Positions 6,535 through 14,652 of a stretch of DNA of 29,756 nt are shown piece after piece. Positions within the stretch are counted from its first letter, which is position 1. Every line of letters begins with the position of its first letter. A program made the position numbers and the translations under genes. The stretch is from a virus, in IMG/VR virus record IMGVR_UViG_3300018424_000147, positions 1 to 29,756 of that record. The stretch is one strand, 5' to 3'. The notes under the pieces were generated by a model. That model was not told the DNA's origin. It searched no databases and saw only the letters and a list, made by a program, of their open reading frames with translations.

Positions 6535-7394
6535 GTATTCGTCATCAATATTTTAGAAAATTTCCGTTGATTGCATATAATGGTGAACCAGCTGTCAATA
6601 TTTTAAGACGAGTAGATTTTAATAATAAAGTAAAAGATTTTTACACGGCTTTCTATGAGACCGAAATAAAAGATGGCGAAAGAATAGAAACAATAGCTTA
6701 TGATTATTATGATGATGTTGATTTAGATTGGTTAATATATCATACAAATGATATCATAGATCCATATCATGATGTTCCGCTCGAAGATTCAGTTTTTCTA
6801 CAACACATTAAAAATAAGTATGGATCTATAGAAAAAGCCCAAGCAAAAACTTTTGTATATCGTAATAATTACCGCGGTGATATTTCTGTATTATCGTATG
6901 ATGGATATAATGCTTTGCCTACAAATCACAAAAAATATTATGATCCAGTCAGCAATGTGTCAGGCGTAAGAGGTTATCAGCGCAAAAAAGAAGAAATGTA
7001 TGCTTCTACAAATATGAATATTTCTTATTCATTTAGTTCAGAAGTTGCAAATACTTTTGATATTGATGAGCTAGTCAGATTTTCAGATAGTGTAGCGACT
7101 GTTTCAGCTGCAAATACTTCTGCAGTTATATTAAAACATGTTTCAGGTGATTGGAGTACAATGACAACCAATTTTGATGTGACTGGTGATGATTCAAAAC
7201 AAACAATAAATTTTGATCATAGTACATATACTCTTTTACAAAATGTAATCCCAGCTGATGAACAAGTATATTTTTCTCCATATAGTTATTTTGATTTAGA
7301 ATTAGAAAAAAACGAATTAAAGAGAAATATATACTTAGTTGATGATTCATATACAGTTACTCTTAACGATCAACTCGATAATTTGATGAAATAA
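6531..7394 (+). CDS. 53: gp53 baseplate wedge protein
   Basis: A 287-residue protein; T4 gp53 is 196. gp53 links neighbouring wedges in the inner baseplate and has a LysM-like core. The N-terminal two-thirds shows the family pattern: a Y-F-R-K-F-P start, ERIETIAYDYYDDVDLDWLI near residues 49-68, then YHTNDIIDPYHDVPLEDSVF, corresponding to T4's 'LYWVLLMCNDNYDPYYGW' region. An RG-D and S-Y-D segment follows. The C-terminal third (about 150-265) is an extra Thr/Ser/Ala-rich beta region absent from T4, followed by a final helix (NDQLDNLMK). The start overlaps gp48 by 4 nt, and the stop is one base before the next gene. Confidence 0.85.
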   Translation: MSIRHQYFRKFPLIAYNGEPAVNILRRVDFNNKVKDFYTAFYETEIKDGERIETIAYDYYDDVDLDWLIYHTNDIIDPYHDVPLEDSVFLQHIKNKYGSIEKAQAKTFVYRNNYRGDISVLSYDGYNALPTNHKKYYDPVSNVSGVRGYQRKKEEMYASTNMNISYSFSSEVANTFDIDELVRFSDSVATVSAANTSAVILKHVSGDWSTMTTNFDVTGDDSKQTINFDHSTYTLLQNVIPADEQVYFSPYSYFDLELEKNELKRNIYLVDDSYTVTLNDQLDNLMK

Positions 7395-7395
7395 T

Positions 7396-8676
7396 ATGGC
7401 TAGACAAGCAAATGATGCCGGCGACATTATCATTGTAGGTGATAAGATTGAGCTGACAAAATTTAATGGATCAAAACCAATGAACATTCATAATATTGTT
7501 CAGAGGTTTGATATTTTTGAATCTTTAGATAATCATACAGTGACTGCTGATTTTTATATCGGTGAAGGCATTGATTTAGTCAACGAGTATCCGCTCGGTG
7601 GTGAAGAACTGATATCAGTAAAATTGCAAACACCTAATAGAAAAACTATTTCATACGATTTTTTTATAGAAAGTGTAGTCGCGATGCGAGCCAATGATCA
7701 ATCGAATATGCGATATTATATTTTGCGCTGTACTACAAAAGACTTTCTAAAAAATAGTTTTAAAGTTTATACGAAAAGATACAAAGATATGTTGTATCAT
7801 GATGCTTTATTTAATTGTATTAAGAACGATTTAAATGCAGAAGTAGATTTAAAAACTATAGAGAATACAAAAGGCAAATTTGATTACGTTGTCAATAATG
7901 TCAGACCATTTCAAGTAGTAGATATTATTAAAGAAAGAGCAGTATCAGCTGAACAAAATAAATCATCGCTCTTTGTTTTTTATCAAGACAATGAAGGCTA
8001 TCATTTTCAAACAATAGAAAAACTAATTAAAGACAGAAAACCTCAAGCTTCAGAAAAAAACTTTGTTTTAGATACAGTGAATAGAGTAGCCGATTATGGA
8101 ACTGATATAAACTTTAGAAATATTTTATCGTATGAAACAATATCACAAGGTTCATCAATAGGCAAAGTAATGAAAGGAGCTATGAGAAATCAAATTCGTC
8201 AATTTGATATACATCGTGGCACATATTATTTAAAAGAAGAATACAATAATCCTGTTGATCATACAAAATTTGCCAAAACAGATGATCCAAATGATTTTAA
8301 TAGTTCAGATTATAATAATTTTACTACCGTGCGTCCGGGCCTGACACGAATGTCTGTAAAAGATGGTACACGAGAAGAAATGGAACATAATAAAAATATA
8401 CATTTTCAACGGGCTTTTCGTGAAAGAATGTTTCAATATTCTATACGATTTAGAACATATGGTGATACAAATATGAGAGTTGGTGATATTGTTAATCTTG
8501 ATTTACCAATTATAGCTGGTACGACTGAAAGTAGACCACGAGGTAAAATCTTTGTATCTAATTATATCGTAACTAATTTAAAGCATCGTTTAGAAAAACA
8601 ACATGACGGCAGATTTAATCATTTTTTGGTAATGGAAGCTGCTAAACCAAATCAGTTTAATCAGCCTTTGGGATAA
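7396..8676 (+). CDS. 27: gp27-type baseplate central hub protein
   Basis: A 426-residue protein (T4 gp27 is 391). In T4 a gp27 trimer forms the cup that joins the tail tube to the gp5 spike. Here the N-terminal domain reads as strands (IVGDKIELTKFNG, IVQRFDIFESLDNHTVTADF) followed by 'G-I-D-L-V-N-E-Y-P-L-G-G-E-E', the usual start of phage hub tube-like domains. The middle contains an L-R-C-T-T-K-D-F-L segment, and the C-terminus (about 325-415) contains a second beta domain with the strand NMRVGDIVNLDLP and an F-V-S-N-Y-I-V-T-N-L strand. The next gene is the gp5-type spike, starting 4 nt downstream, the same 27-before-5 logic as hub-spike pairs elsewhere. Assignment is by fold-level pattern and position. 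Confidence 0.78.
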   Translation: MARQANDAGDIIIVGDKIELTKFNGSKPMNIHNIVQRFDIFESLDNHTVTADFYIGEGIDLVNEYPLGGEELISVKLQTPNRKTISYDFFIESVVAMRANDQSNMRYYILRCTTKDFLKNSFKVYTKRYKDMLYHDALFNCIKNDLNAEVDLKTIENTKGKFDYVVNNVRPFQVVDIIKERAVSAEQNKSSLFVFYQDNEGYHFQTIEKLIKDRKPQASEKNFVLDTVNRVADYGTDINFRNILSYETISQGSSIGKVMKGAMRNQIRQFDIHRGTYYLKEEYNNPVDHTKFAKTDDPNDFNSSDYNNFTTVRPGLTRMSVKDGTREEMEHNKNIHFQRAFRERMFQYSIRFRTYGDTNMRVGDIVNLDLPIIAGTTESRPRGKIFVSNYIVTNLKHRLEKQHDGRFNHFLVMEAAKPNQFNQPLG

Positions 8677-8680
8677 TGAG

Positions 8681-10888
8681 ATGGCATATTATAATTTAGG
8701 TGAATCTTTTAATTGGTTTGTAGGCAGAGTTGTCAAGCTTGATCCTGAAGAAGAAAAACAAACTCAACGTTATCTTGGCCGTGTAAAGGTAAGAGTATTA
8801 CATGATCAAACTGGTGAATTAGGAAAAGTAGAAGGTACATATGGTATTAATGATGAAGATCTATTATGGGCGTGGCCGCTTTCTTCTATTCAATCTTCGA
8901 GTTTAAGTTATCGTAAGATAGTTGAATTAGAAAAATTTGAGACACCATTTTGGATTGATGCTGTTGGTACATCTCCGACTGGTATTGCAATTGGCACATA
9001 TGTATTTGGATTTTATCTCGACGGTCATGAAGCAAATATTCCAATTATTTTTGGTACGTATCATAAAAATTCATTATATCCTGAGCCGCCTACTGATAAA
9101 GCTACAGGTGAAATGCTACAGGTAGATGTACCAACTGAAGAATATGAATACATGGATGTATCAGCCTTAGCGAAAGGTTGGTGGTCTGATAAACAAAGAG
9201 TGGCTAATCATCCTCTCGGTCAAGATTATGAAGCTGAAATTGCACCTGAAGTAGGTGGACAATTATTACCTAAACATCCGTATAATTCTGGTAAGTTAGG
9301 TCTAGTAAAACAACCGCCATCAGATTATGATACAAAATATCCATATAATTTAGTTCATACTACAAAATCTGGACATGCGATAGAAATTGACGATACTCCA
9401 GGCCATGAAAGAGTTCATATTTGGCATCGTTCAGGAAGCTATGAAGAAATTTCTAATGGTCCGCCAGAACAAAATAGAGATGGATTAAAGGGAGCATATC
9501 CACAAAATATGGGGCCTAATGCATGGGAAGAACCAGATTATTCCCATACATCAGTAAAAGAAAAGTGGGAAGGAAGACGAGTTAGAAAGACTACAGAAAA
9601 TGAATATAATATTGTTGTAGGAAATAAAGAAACACTTGTTCAAGAAAGTTTAAAGATAGAAGTTGCTAATAATACTACGTCAGGTATTAGTAATAACGAG
9701 TTTCATACGACAGGCAATAATATGTTTATTGCCGTTGGATTTGCACCGCGAACAACAACTGATGGCGAGAGAGTAATAAAATCAAAAATAGCTCGTTATC
9801 AAAATGATGAATTTATTTGGAATAATGCTGAGAATAAATTATTACAAATTATGGACAAAAAAGTTTTGCCCGAAAAACAACAGGCAAACTTTATTACTGA
9901 TGTAGCAAACAACGTACAACTACATATCGGTTGGTCATATACGTATGCACGAGAACTTGACGAGCATTCAAAGAAAAATTATTATATAGAGCTAGCAAAT
10001 AATCAAGTCACAACTATTGGTTGGATACCGAGAAATAATGAAAGAGGTGATGGTGAATCTAGACAGTTAAGTGATATCGAAGTTGTCAGTCAATATACTG
10101 ATGTTAAAAATAATAGTCTACTGAATATTGGTTGGAAACCTCTTGACGATGCTAGAAATATCACAAAAACTGATGTAGCAAATAGATATGAAGATATTAG
10201 AAATAATAGTTTTACAACTGTAGGTTGGAAACCAGTTGATGAAGCTAGACAAGTTACAGACAATGATGTTACTAATAGCTATTTAGATATCAAAAATAAT
10301 CAATTGTCTCTCGTTGGTTGGAAACCAGCTAGTGAAAGCAGAACAGAATATGGAACTGCGAATCATATTACTGACGTTAAAAATAATACGTATTTAAATG
10401 TTGGTTATGATCCCGCAGGGAGTGATGCGAGGCAAGCTAGCGATGATGATGCATTTAATTATTATGTTGATGTTAAAAATAATGCTTCTCATACAACTCA
10501 AAATAACTTTTATCTCAGTGTAGGTAATTTACCAGCAGATGAAAGAAAAAGAGGGAATGAGGAAAGAGGTTTATATATTGATGTATCAAATGAATGGGTG
10601 ACGCGCGTAGGTACTGACATGGCGCTCGACGTTAGAGGTAATCAAACGCTAAATACTATTGGCAATACATTTTGGGATATGCATGGAGCAGCTACATTTA
10701 ATTCTCGCAATGAATTCACTGTAAAATCTGAGGTGGGTGTGACATTCGATACTCCCAGTGTATCTATTCTCGGACCATTATTTGTACGAGATGGTATGGG
10801 AACAAAAATCGGTGTTTCGGATACATTTACAGCATTGAATGGTAAAGTAGTAACAGTGACTAATGGTGTAATAACTGGTATAGAATAA
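8681..10888 (+). CDS. 5: gp5-type baseplate hub spike protein lacking a lysozyme domain
   Basis: A 735-residue protein (T4 gp5 is 575). The N-terminal OB-fold-like domain covers about residues 8-140: WFVGRVVKL, RYLGRVKVRVLHDQTGEL, then DEDLLWAWPLSSIQ and 'G-I-A-I-G-T-Y-V-F-G-F-Y-L-D-G', a standard spike OB signature. A beta section at about 220-270 (HTTKSGHAIEIDDTPGHERV, then IWHRSGSYEEI) matches the start of VgrG/gp5 beta-prisms. No lysozyme domain lies between them, unlike T4 gp5. From residue 407 to 633 about seven degenerate repeats occur (see the repeat entry), then a Gly-rich beta-helical end. It should trimerise on gp27 and puncture the envelope. Peptidoglycan cleavage, if any, must come from another protein. 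The following gene starts 10 nt downstream. Confidence 0.85.
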   Translation: MAYYNLGESFNWFVGRVVKLDPEEEKQTQRYLGRVKVRVLHDQTGELGKVEGTYGINDEDLLWAWPLSSIQSSSLSYRKIVELEKFETPFWIDAVGTSPTGIAIGTYVFGFYLDGHEANIPIIFGTYHKNSLYPEPPTDKATGEMLQVDVPTEEYEYMDVSALAKGWWSDKQRVANHPLGQDYEAEIAPEVGGQLLPKHPYNSGKLGLVKQPPSDYDTKYPYNLVHTTKSGHAIEIDDTPGHERVHIWHRSGSYEEISNGPPEQNRDGLKGAYPQNMGPNAWEEPDYSHTSVKEKWEGRRVRKTTENEYNIVVGNKETLVQESLKIEVANNTTSGISNNEFHTTGNNMFIAVGFAPRTTTDGERVIKSKIARYQNDEFIWNNAENKLLQIMDKKVLPEKQQANFITDVANNVQLHIGWSYTYARELDEHSKKNYYIELANNQVTTIGWIPRNNERGDGESRQLSDIEVVSQYTDVKNNSLLNIGWKPLDDARNITKTDVANRYEDIRNNSFTTVGWKPVDEARQVTDNDVTNSYLDIKNNQLSLVGWKPASESRTEYGTANHITDVKNNTYLNVGYDPAGSDARQASDDDAFNYYVDVKNNASHTTQNNFYLSVGNLPADERKRGNEERGLYIDVSNEWVTRVGTDMALDVRGNQTLNTIGNTFWDMHGAATFNSRNEFTVKSEVGVTFDTPSVSILGPLFVRDGMGTKIGVSDTFTALNGKVVTVTNGVITGIE
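9899..10579 (+). repeat. Degenerate in-frame repeats of about 31 codons within the gp5-type spike
   Basis: Seven units, 29-37 residues each, share the core D-(V/I)-x-N-N-x(4)-(I/V)-G-W-x-P followed by a polar x-R-x segment and D-V-x-N-x-Y. Examples are DVKNNSLLNIGWKP, DIRNNSFTTVGWKP and DIKNNQLSLVGWKP. The first two and last two units are the most divergent. This differs from the eight-residue V-x-G repeats of the T4 gp5 needle. Confidence 0.85.
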
Positions 10889-10898
10889 GGTAAAAATA

Positions 10899-11594
10899 AT
10901 GTCAGTTGAAAAAACAATAGATCGACTCAATGAAATGAAAGCGGAACTTGAAGCCGCTACAGGCATGACTGAGGTAGAAATACCTGGTCCTCCTGAAGGC
11001 CAAACTGCAATGGTCGCAGGAGAGTTTAGTTGTGAAAGATTAGAAATGCTAGTTGAAGAACACGTAAAAACTGTTGTTGATATGATTAAAGGAAAAGCAC
11101 AAGAGATTAGCGAGTTAATGTCTAATTATGCACCGATATTATCATTACCATCTGATCCGTTAAAAATAATTAAATGGGCTAAAAAGGTAGTGACTGGAAT
11201 GGCAGGTCCAGCAATCGAGGCGGCAATTAAACTGGCTATACAGATAGCTCAATTGGCTGGAGCATTGGCTGGATTAGCAGCGGCTGCAGCACAGGCCGCT
11301 ACGAGATTAGCTAATTGTATTACCGATTTAGTTTTTGATACACTCAGCACTCTCAAAAATACTTTACTCGAAAATGCAATTGGTTTATATAATCAAGCAA
11401 CCGGGATTTATGAAAGTCTGAAAGATCAGGCCTTAGAGCAATTGGGCTTTAATGAATTACTTGATCTCAGAGAAGATGTACTAGGCCAGGTCACTACATT
11501 GATGGATACAGTAGGAGAAATAGAAACTGCTGTTGATAGCATTAATCAAAGTGCCGATACTTTAAATAATATAGAAATACCCGCGGGAGTTTAA
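10899..11594 (+). CDS. Ala-rich helical protein of unknown function between spike and spike tip
   Basis: A 231-residue protein, almost wholly helical by composition. Residues 1-30 form a charged amphipathic helix (ETIDRLNEMKAELEAA), followed by a Pro/Gly linker (EIPGPPEGQ). A hydrophobic centre, about residues 100-135, includes IKLAIQIAQLAGALAGLAAA and would suit a membrane-inserting or tightly packed helix pair. The C-terminal half has heptad-like helices (VTTLMDTVGEIETAVDSINQ). No family recognised. The location between gp5 and the probable spike tip suggests a baseplate hub component, and T4 gp28 (distal hub, 177 residues) is a positional analogue only. AGG at 10889-10891 serves as ribosome-binding site. 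Confidence 0.65.
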   Translation: MSVEKTIDRLNEMKAELEAATGMTEVEIPGPPEGQTAMVAGEFSCERLEMLVEEHVKTVVDMIKGKAQEISELMSNYAPILSLPSDPLKIIKWAKKVVTGMAGPAIEAAIKLAIQIAQLAGALAGLAAAAAQAATRLANCITDLVFDTLSTLKNTLLENAIGLYNQATGIYESLKDQALEQLGFNELLDLREDVLGQVTTLMDTVGEIETAVDSINQSADTLNNIEIPAGV

Positions 11595-11596
11595 TA

Positions 11597-12403
11597 ATGA
11601 GTACATGTCATGTTGATTTGAATCCCGATGGAACTCGCAGTCATACTACTGAAGGCAATTTAGTTCCTTCTTATTCGACAGTTAATGGTGTAGCCGTAAA
11701 TGGATCTGCATACCATCTACCAATATTTCCATATAATGTTATTAATGTTGCAAATACATTAAATTTTTCGAATGATACAATTGGATTTGTCGAGTTTTGT
11801 AATCAATTAGAAACAAATGCTTATCAGTTAGCAAATGATTTAGCAGCATTAGCTAATACTAAAAATACAGAAGCTGCAAATGTGAGAGATGATGTTGGAA
11901 ATACATGTGAAGTAGATTTTGATATTCAGGCTAATAACTTTATTATAAATTGTAATGCTATGGTTGTAGATCAATGTGATGGTATATTACCTGATGTACA
12001 ATTTTATAGCAATGATTTTAATGTTGAAGCCAATAATTTTGTAATCAATTCTGATGTACAATTTTACAGTAATGAATTTAATGTAAATGCTAATGATGAT
12101 TTTGATGTTAAAGCTAATAATTTTGTAATCAATTGTAATTCAACATTTACAATTGAACATAACGGAGGGAATGATCCCGAAGTTATTATAAATTGCGACA
12201 ATTTTAAAATTGTTAGTCAAGGAGTTACTATTACAGTTTCTGGTGGCAGTATATCGATAAGCGGGGGCACTTTAGATTTGCCGGCCGGTACGACAGTTGA
12301 TGGTTCTGCTATTGCTACTCTAAATCATACTCATACACCCGGAACATTAGCAGCAGATATTAACACTGGCGCAATTAGTGGTAGCACTGGTATTGGATCA
12401 TAA
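11597..12403 (+). CDS. Probable baseplate spike tip (beta-helical, HxH apex motif)
   Basis: A 268-residue protein, Asn/Asp-rich and beta-strand-rich. The N-terminal 100 residues look globular. Residues about 105-200 hold repeated strands (FNVEANNFVIN, FDVKANNFVIN), and about 200-235 a Gly/Ser/Thr beta segment (VTITVSGGSISISGGTLDLP). Near the C-terminus, H244-T-H246 lies in LNHTHTPG. In P2 gpV and phi92 gp138, an HxH motif at the spike apex binds a buried iron ion in the trimer and the tip pierces the outer membrane; the arrangement here (beta helix, then V-D-G-S-A, then HTH near the end) follows the same pattern. T4 uses the PAAR protein gp5.4 on gp5 instead. Function inferred from motif and from the adjoining hub genes. 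CATAAATA overlaps its stop. Confidence 0.6.
   Translation: MSTCHVDLNPDGTRSHTTEGNLVPSYSTVNGVAVNGSAYHLPIFPYNVINVANTLNFSNDTIGFVEFCNQLETNAYQLANDLAALANTKNTEAANVRDDVGNTCEVDFDIQANNFIINCNAMVVDQCDGILPDVQFYSNDFNVEANNFVINSDVQFYSNEFNVNANDDFDVKANNFVINCNSTFTIEHNGGNDPEVIINCDNFKIVSQGVTITVSGGSISISGGTLDLPAGTTVDGSAIATLNHTHTPGTLAADINTGAISGSTGIGS
11991..12110 (+). repeat. 60-bp tandem repeat in the spike-tip gene
   Basis: Two in-frame copies begin with the identical ten bases CTGATGTACA at 11991 and 12051, 60 nt apart. Both encode D-V-Q-F-Y-S-N-x-F-N-V-x-A-N. A third partial unit at about 12094-12140 encodes FDVKANNFVIN. This is consistent with duplication of beta-helix coils. Confidence 0.75.
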
Positions 12404-12406
12404 ATA
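12399..12406 (+). promoter_or_regulatory. Candidate late promoter (CATAAATA) ahead of gp25
   Basis: Seven of eight bases match the T4 late element TATAAATA. It overlaps the stop codon of the preceding gene and lies 20 nt before the gp25 ATG, in one of only two plus-strand intergenic gaps longer than 20 nt in the baseplate operon. The same octamer occurs in the other such gap, before gp8. Confidence 0.45.
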
Positions 12407-12425
12407 GAAATTAAAAGAGAAAACC

Positions 12426-12863
12426 ATGGGTGTAAAAACAGCCAAGAAGAATGACGAATATAAGCTATCAGATAAAAGACGTGATTTTTATAGCGATTTT
12501 AATCATACTTTTTTAGCTCATCCTCATACTCAACAAATTAGCCGTAAAACTAATGCTGATGCTGTTAAAATGGCATTGCGCAATCTTATTCTCACTAATA
12601 AATATGAGAAGCTGAGAAATCCCGATTTTGGTGGTAATATTAGAAGACATTTATTCGAGCCATTCGATGATCAGCGGATACCTCAAGAAATTGAAAGACA
12701 TATTAAAGAGCTCGTAAAAAATTATGAGCCGCGAGTTCGATTAAACAGCGTTGAAGTAACTTCAAACGAAGAATACAACGAAATGAATGTACATATAGTT
12801 TTTAGTATCATTACATCTCAAACGGACGAAACGCTAGACATCACACTTTATAGAGTACGTTAA
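12426..12863 (+). CDS. 25: gp25 baseplate wedge protein
   Basis: A 145-residue protein (T4 gp25 132). gp25, homologous to P2 gpW and type VI TssE, has a lysozyme-like fold without catalysis and anchors the sheath end to the wedge core. Family features: a basic start, FYSDFNHTFLAHPHTQQISR, then 'D-A-V-K-x-A-L-R-N-L-I-L-T', FGGNIRRHLFEPFDD, and the diagnostic E101-P102-R103 in NYEPRVRLNSVEV that contacts gp6. The C-terminal strand contains VHIVFSI. It is preceded by a 22-nt gap carrying a candidate late promoter and AGAGAAA. gp6 begins one base after its stop, as in the conserved 25-6-53 wedge core. Confidence 0.95.
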   Translation: MGVKTAKKNDEYKLSDKRRDFYSDFNHTFLAHPHTQQISRKTNADAVKMALRNLILTNKYEKLRNPDFGGNIRRHLFEPFDDQRIPQEIERHIKELVKNYEPRVRLNSVEVTSNEEYNEMNVHIVFSIITSQTDETLDITLYRVR

Positions 12864-12864
12864 A

Positions 12865-14652
12865 ATGGCCGCAAGCAAAAATCTTACAACTCTCGATTTC
12901 GATAGCATAAAACAAAATCTAAAAGAATATCTATCCGGTTCAAAAGAATACGGTCATATCTTTAAAGATTATGATTTCGAAGCTTCGAATATCAATGCTC
13001 TTCTTGATGTTTTAGCATATAATACGAATCTAAATAATTTTTATATTAATATGATAGCAAGTGAAATGTTTTTAGATTCTGCTTTATTACGTGATTCAAT
13101 TATTTCTCATGTAAAAGAATTAAATTATATTCCTCGATCATTTAGATCTGCATATGCACGTGTAAATATTGTGCTAACAGATAATACTACGAATGCTACG
13201 GTTTTGATTCCGCGCGGCACTACTTTTACTGGCACTTCAGGAAATAAAAACTTTACGTTTACTACTTCAGAAAATATACAAGCTCTACAGACGGACACAA
13301 ACCAATACACGGCTGAAGATGTTATTCTATATGAAGGAGATTATGTAAAAGACTCTTTTGTTGTTGGTCAAACAGCTCGCTATATCGTAACAAATAAAAC
13401 AATTGATACTAATAGTATTAAAGTTACAATAATTGAGGATAATGGTGCTACAGTTTTGTCATATGAAAGGACAGATAGTTTACTTGGTCTCGGTGTTGCT
13501 GATCAAGTTTATTTTCTTCAAGCCGCAGAAGGTGATACTTACGAAATACAATTCGGCGACGGAGTAATAGGTCGACCGCCAAAAAATAATTCTATCGTTC
13601 TTATAGAATATCGTGCGTGCAATGGCGAATTACCAAATGGTATTTCAAAATTTGCTGCTGATGGTCCTATCGGCACAGCATCTGTTACTGATATCGAGAC
13701 TATCGAACGAGCAGCAGCAGGCTCTGTACCCGAAAGTTTAGAATCAATTAAACTCAATGCTCCTCGTGCTTTTACTACACAGGAAAGAGTTGTGACTGCT
13801 AACGATTATGCTACATTATTAAAAGCAAATTTTTCAGAAATCAATGATGTTGCTGCATATGGCGGAGAAGAGTTCGAACCGCCTATGTTTGGTAAAGTTA
13901 TCGTCGCAGTTGATTTAAAAAATACAGATGAATTGCCAAAAAGCTTTAGAGACAAGTATAGACAATTTGTCAAACCTAGAAGCCCGTTATCTATCGATCC
14001 AGTTTTCGTAAAACCTGATTACATGTATCTGAGTGTTAATTCAAATGTGAAATATAATATTACTCAGACATCTCTCGGTGTAGATGATATACGAGCAATT
14101 GTAATTTCTGCTATACAATCATTTAATGCAAATAATTTGGAAGGATTTAATAAAACGCTACATTATAGTAAATTAATCGCTGCTATCGACGCCGCTCAAG
14201 ATTCTATTATCAGTAACGATACGACAGTATCTGCTACAAAGTTTATTGCAATACCAGAACAGACAAAAAGAAATTACACTCTTGATTTTGCAATGCAATT
14301 AAAAAATGATATAGGTCAAAAGTTAGGAAATCATTCGAAAAATCAATTGTCTGTTGTTAAATCTGAACCATTTACCTATGACGGTATGACATCTTTTCTC
14401 GAGGATGACGGCTTAGGCACAATTAACGTTGTTAGAGAAAATGGAGATGAGCACGAAATTATTACTCCGATTGGAGTTGTTAATTATGATACTGGGGTAA
14501 TTAAACTAGAAAACTTTTCGACAGGTAGTTTAAAGACCACGTTTAAATTGACTGTTACGCCTCGAGCTAAAGATATTTTTTCACAACGGCGCTCTATTAT
14601 CAGAGTCTTAGACGAAGATATTTCTGTAAAAATCCAGCAGGTTAGACTTTAA
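12865..14652 (+). CDS. 6: gp6 baseplate wedge protein
   Basis: A 595-residue protein (T4 gp6 660). gp6 dimers form the inner ring of the baseplate (gpJ/TssF class) and drive the dome-to-star change. The N-terminus is highly characteristic: LDFDSIKQNLKEYL, then DYDFEASNINALLDVLAYNT near residues 40-59, NFYINMIASEMFLDSALLRD, and a V-K-E-L-N-Y-I-P-R-S segment. The centre carries a beta domain with LIPRGTTF and FGDGVIGRPP, plus RVVTANDYATLL near residue 310, all standard gp6/gpJ features. The C-terminal 120 residues contain DISVKIQQVRL at the end. Start and stop are tightly coupled: one base after gp25, and TAATG overlap into gp7. Confidence 0.95.
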   Translation: MAASKNLTTLDFDSIKQNLKEYLSGSKEYGHIFKDYDFEASNINALLDVLAYNTNLNNFYINMIASEMFLDSALLRDSIISHVKELNYIPRSFRSAYARVNIVLTDNTTNATVLIPRGTTFTGTSGNKNFTFTTSENIQALQTDTNQYTAEDVILYEGDYVKDSFVVGQTARYIVTNKTIDTNSIKVTIIEDNGATVLSYERTDSLLGLGVADQVYFLQAAEGDTYEIQFGDGVIGRPPKNNSIVLIEYRACNGELPNGISKFAADGPIGTASVTDIETIERAAAGSVPESLESIKLNAPRAFTTQERVVTANDYATLLKANFSEINDVAAYGGEEFEPPMFGKVIVAVDLKNTDELPKSFRDKYRQFVKPRSPLSIDPVFVKPDYMYLSVNSNVKYNITQTSLGVDDIRAIVISAIQSFNANNLEGFNKTLHYSKLIAAIDAAQDSIISNDTTVSATKFIAIPEQTKRNYTLDFAMQLKNDIGQKLGNHSKNQLSVVKSEPFTYDGMTSFLEDDGLGTINVVRENGDEHEIITPIGVVNYDTGVIKLENFSTGSLKTTFKLTVTPRAKDIFSQRRSIIRVLDEDISVKIQQVRL

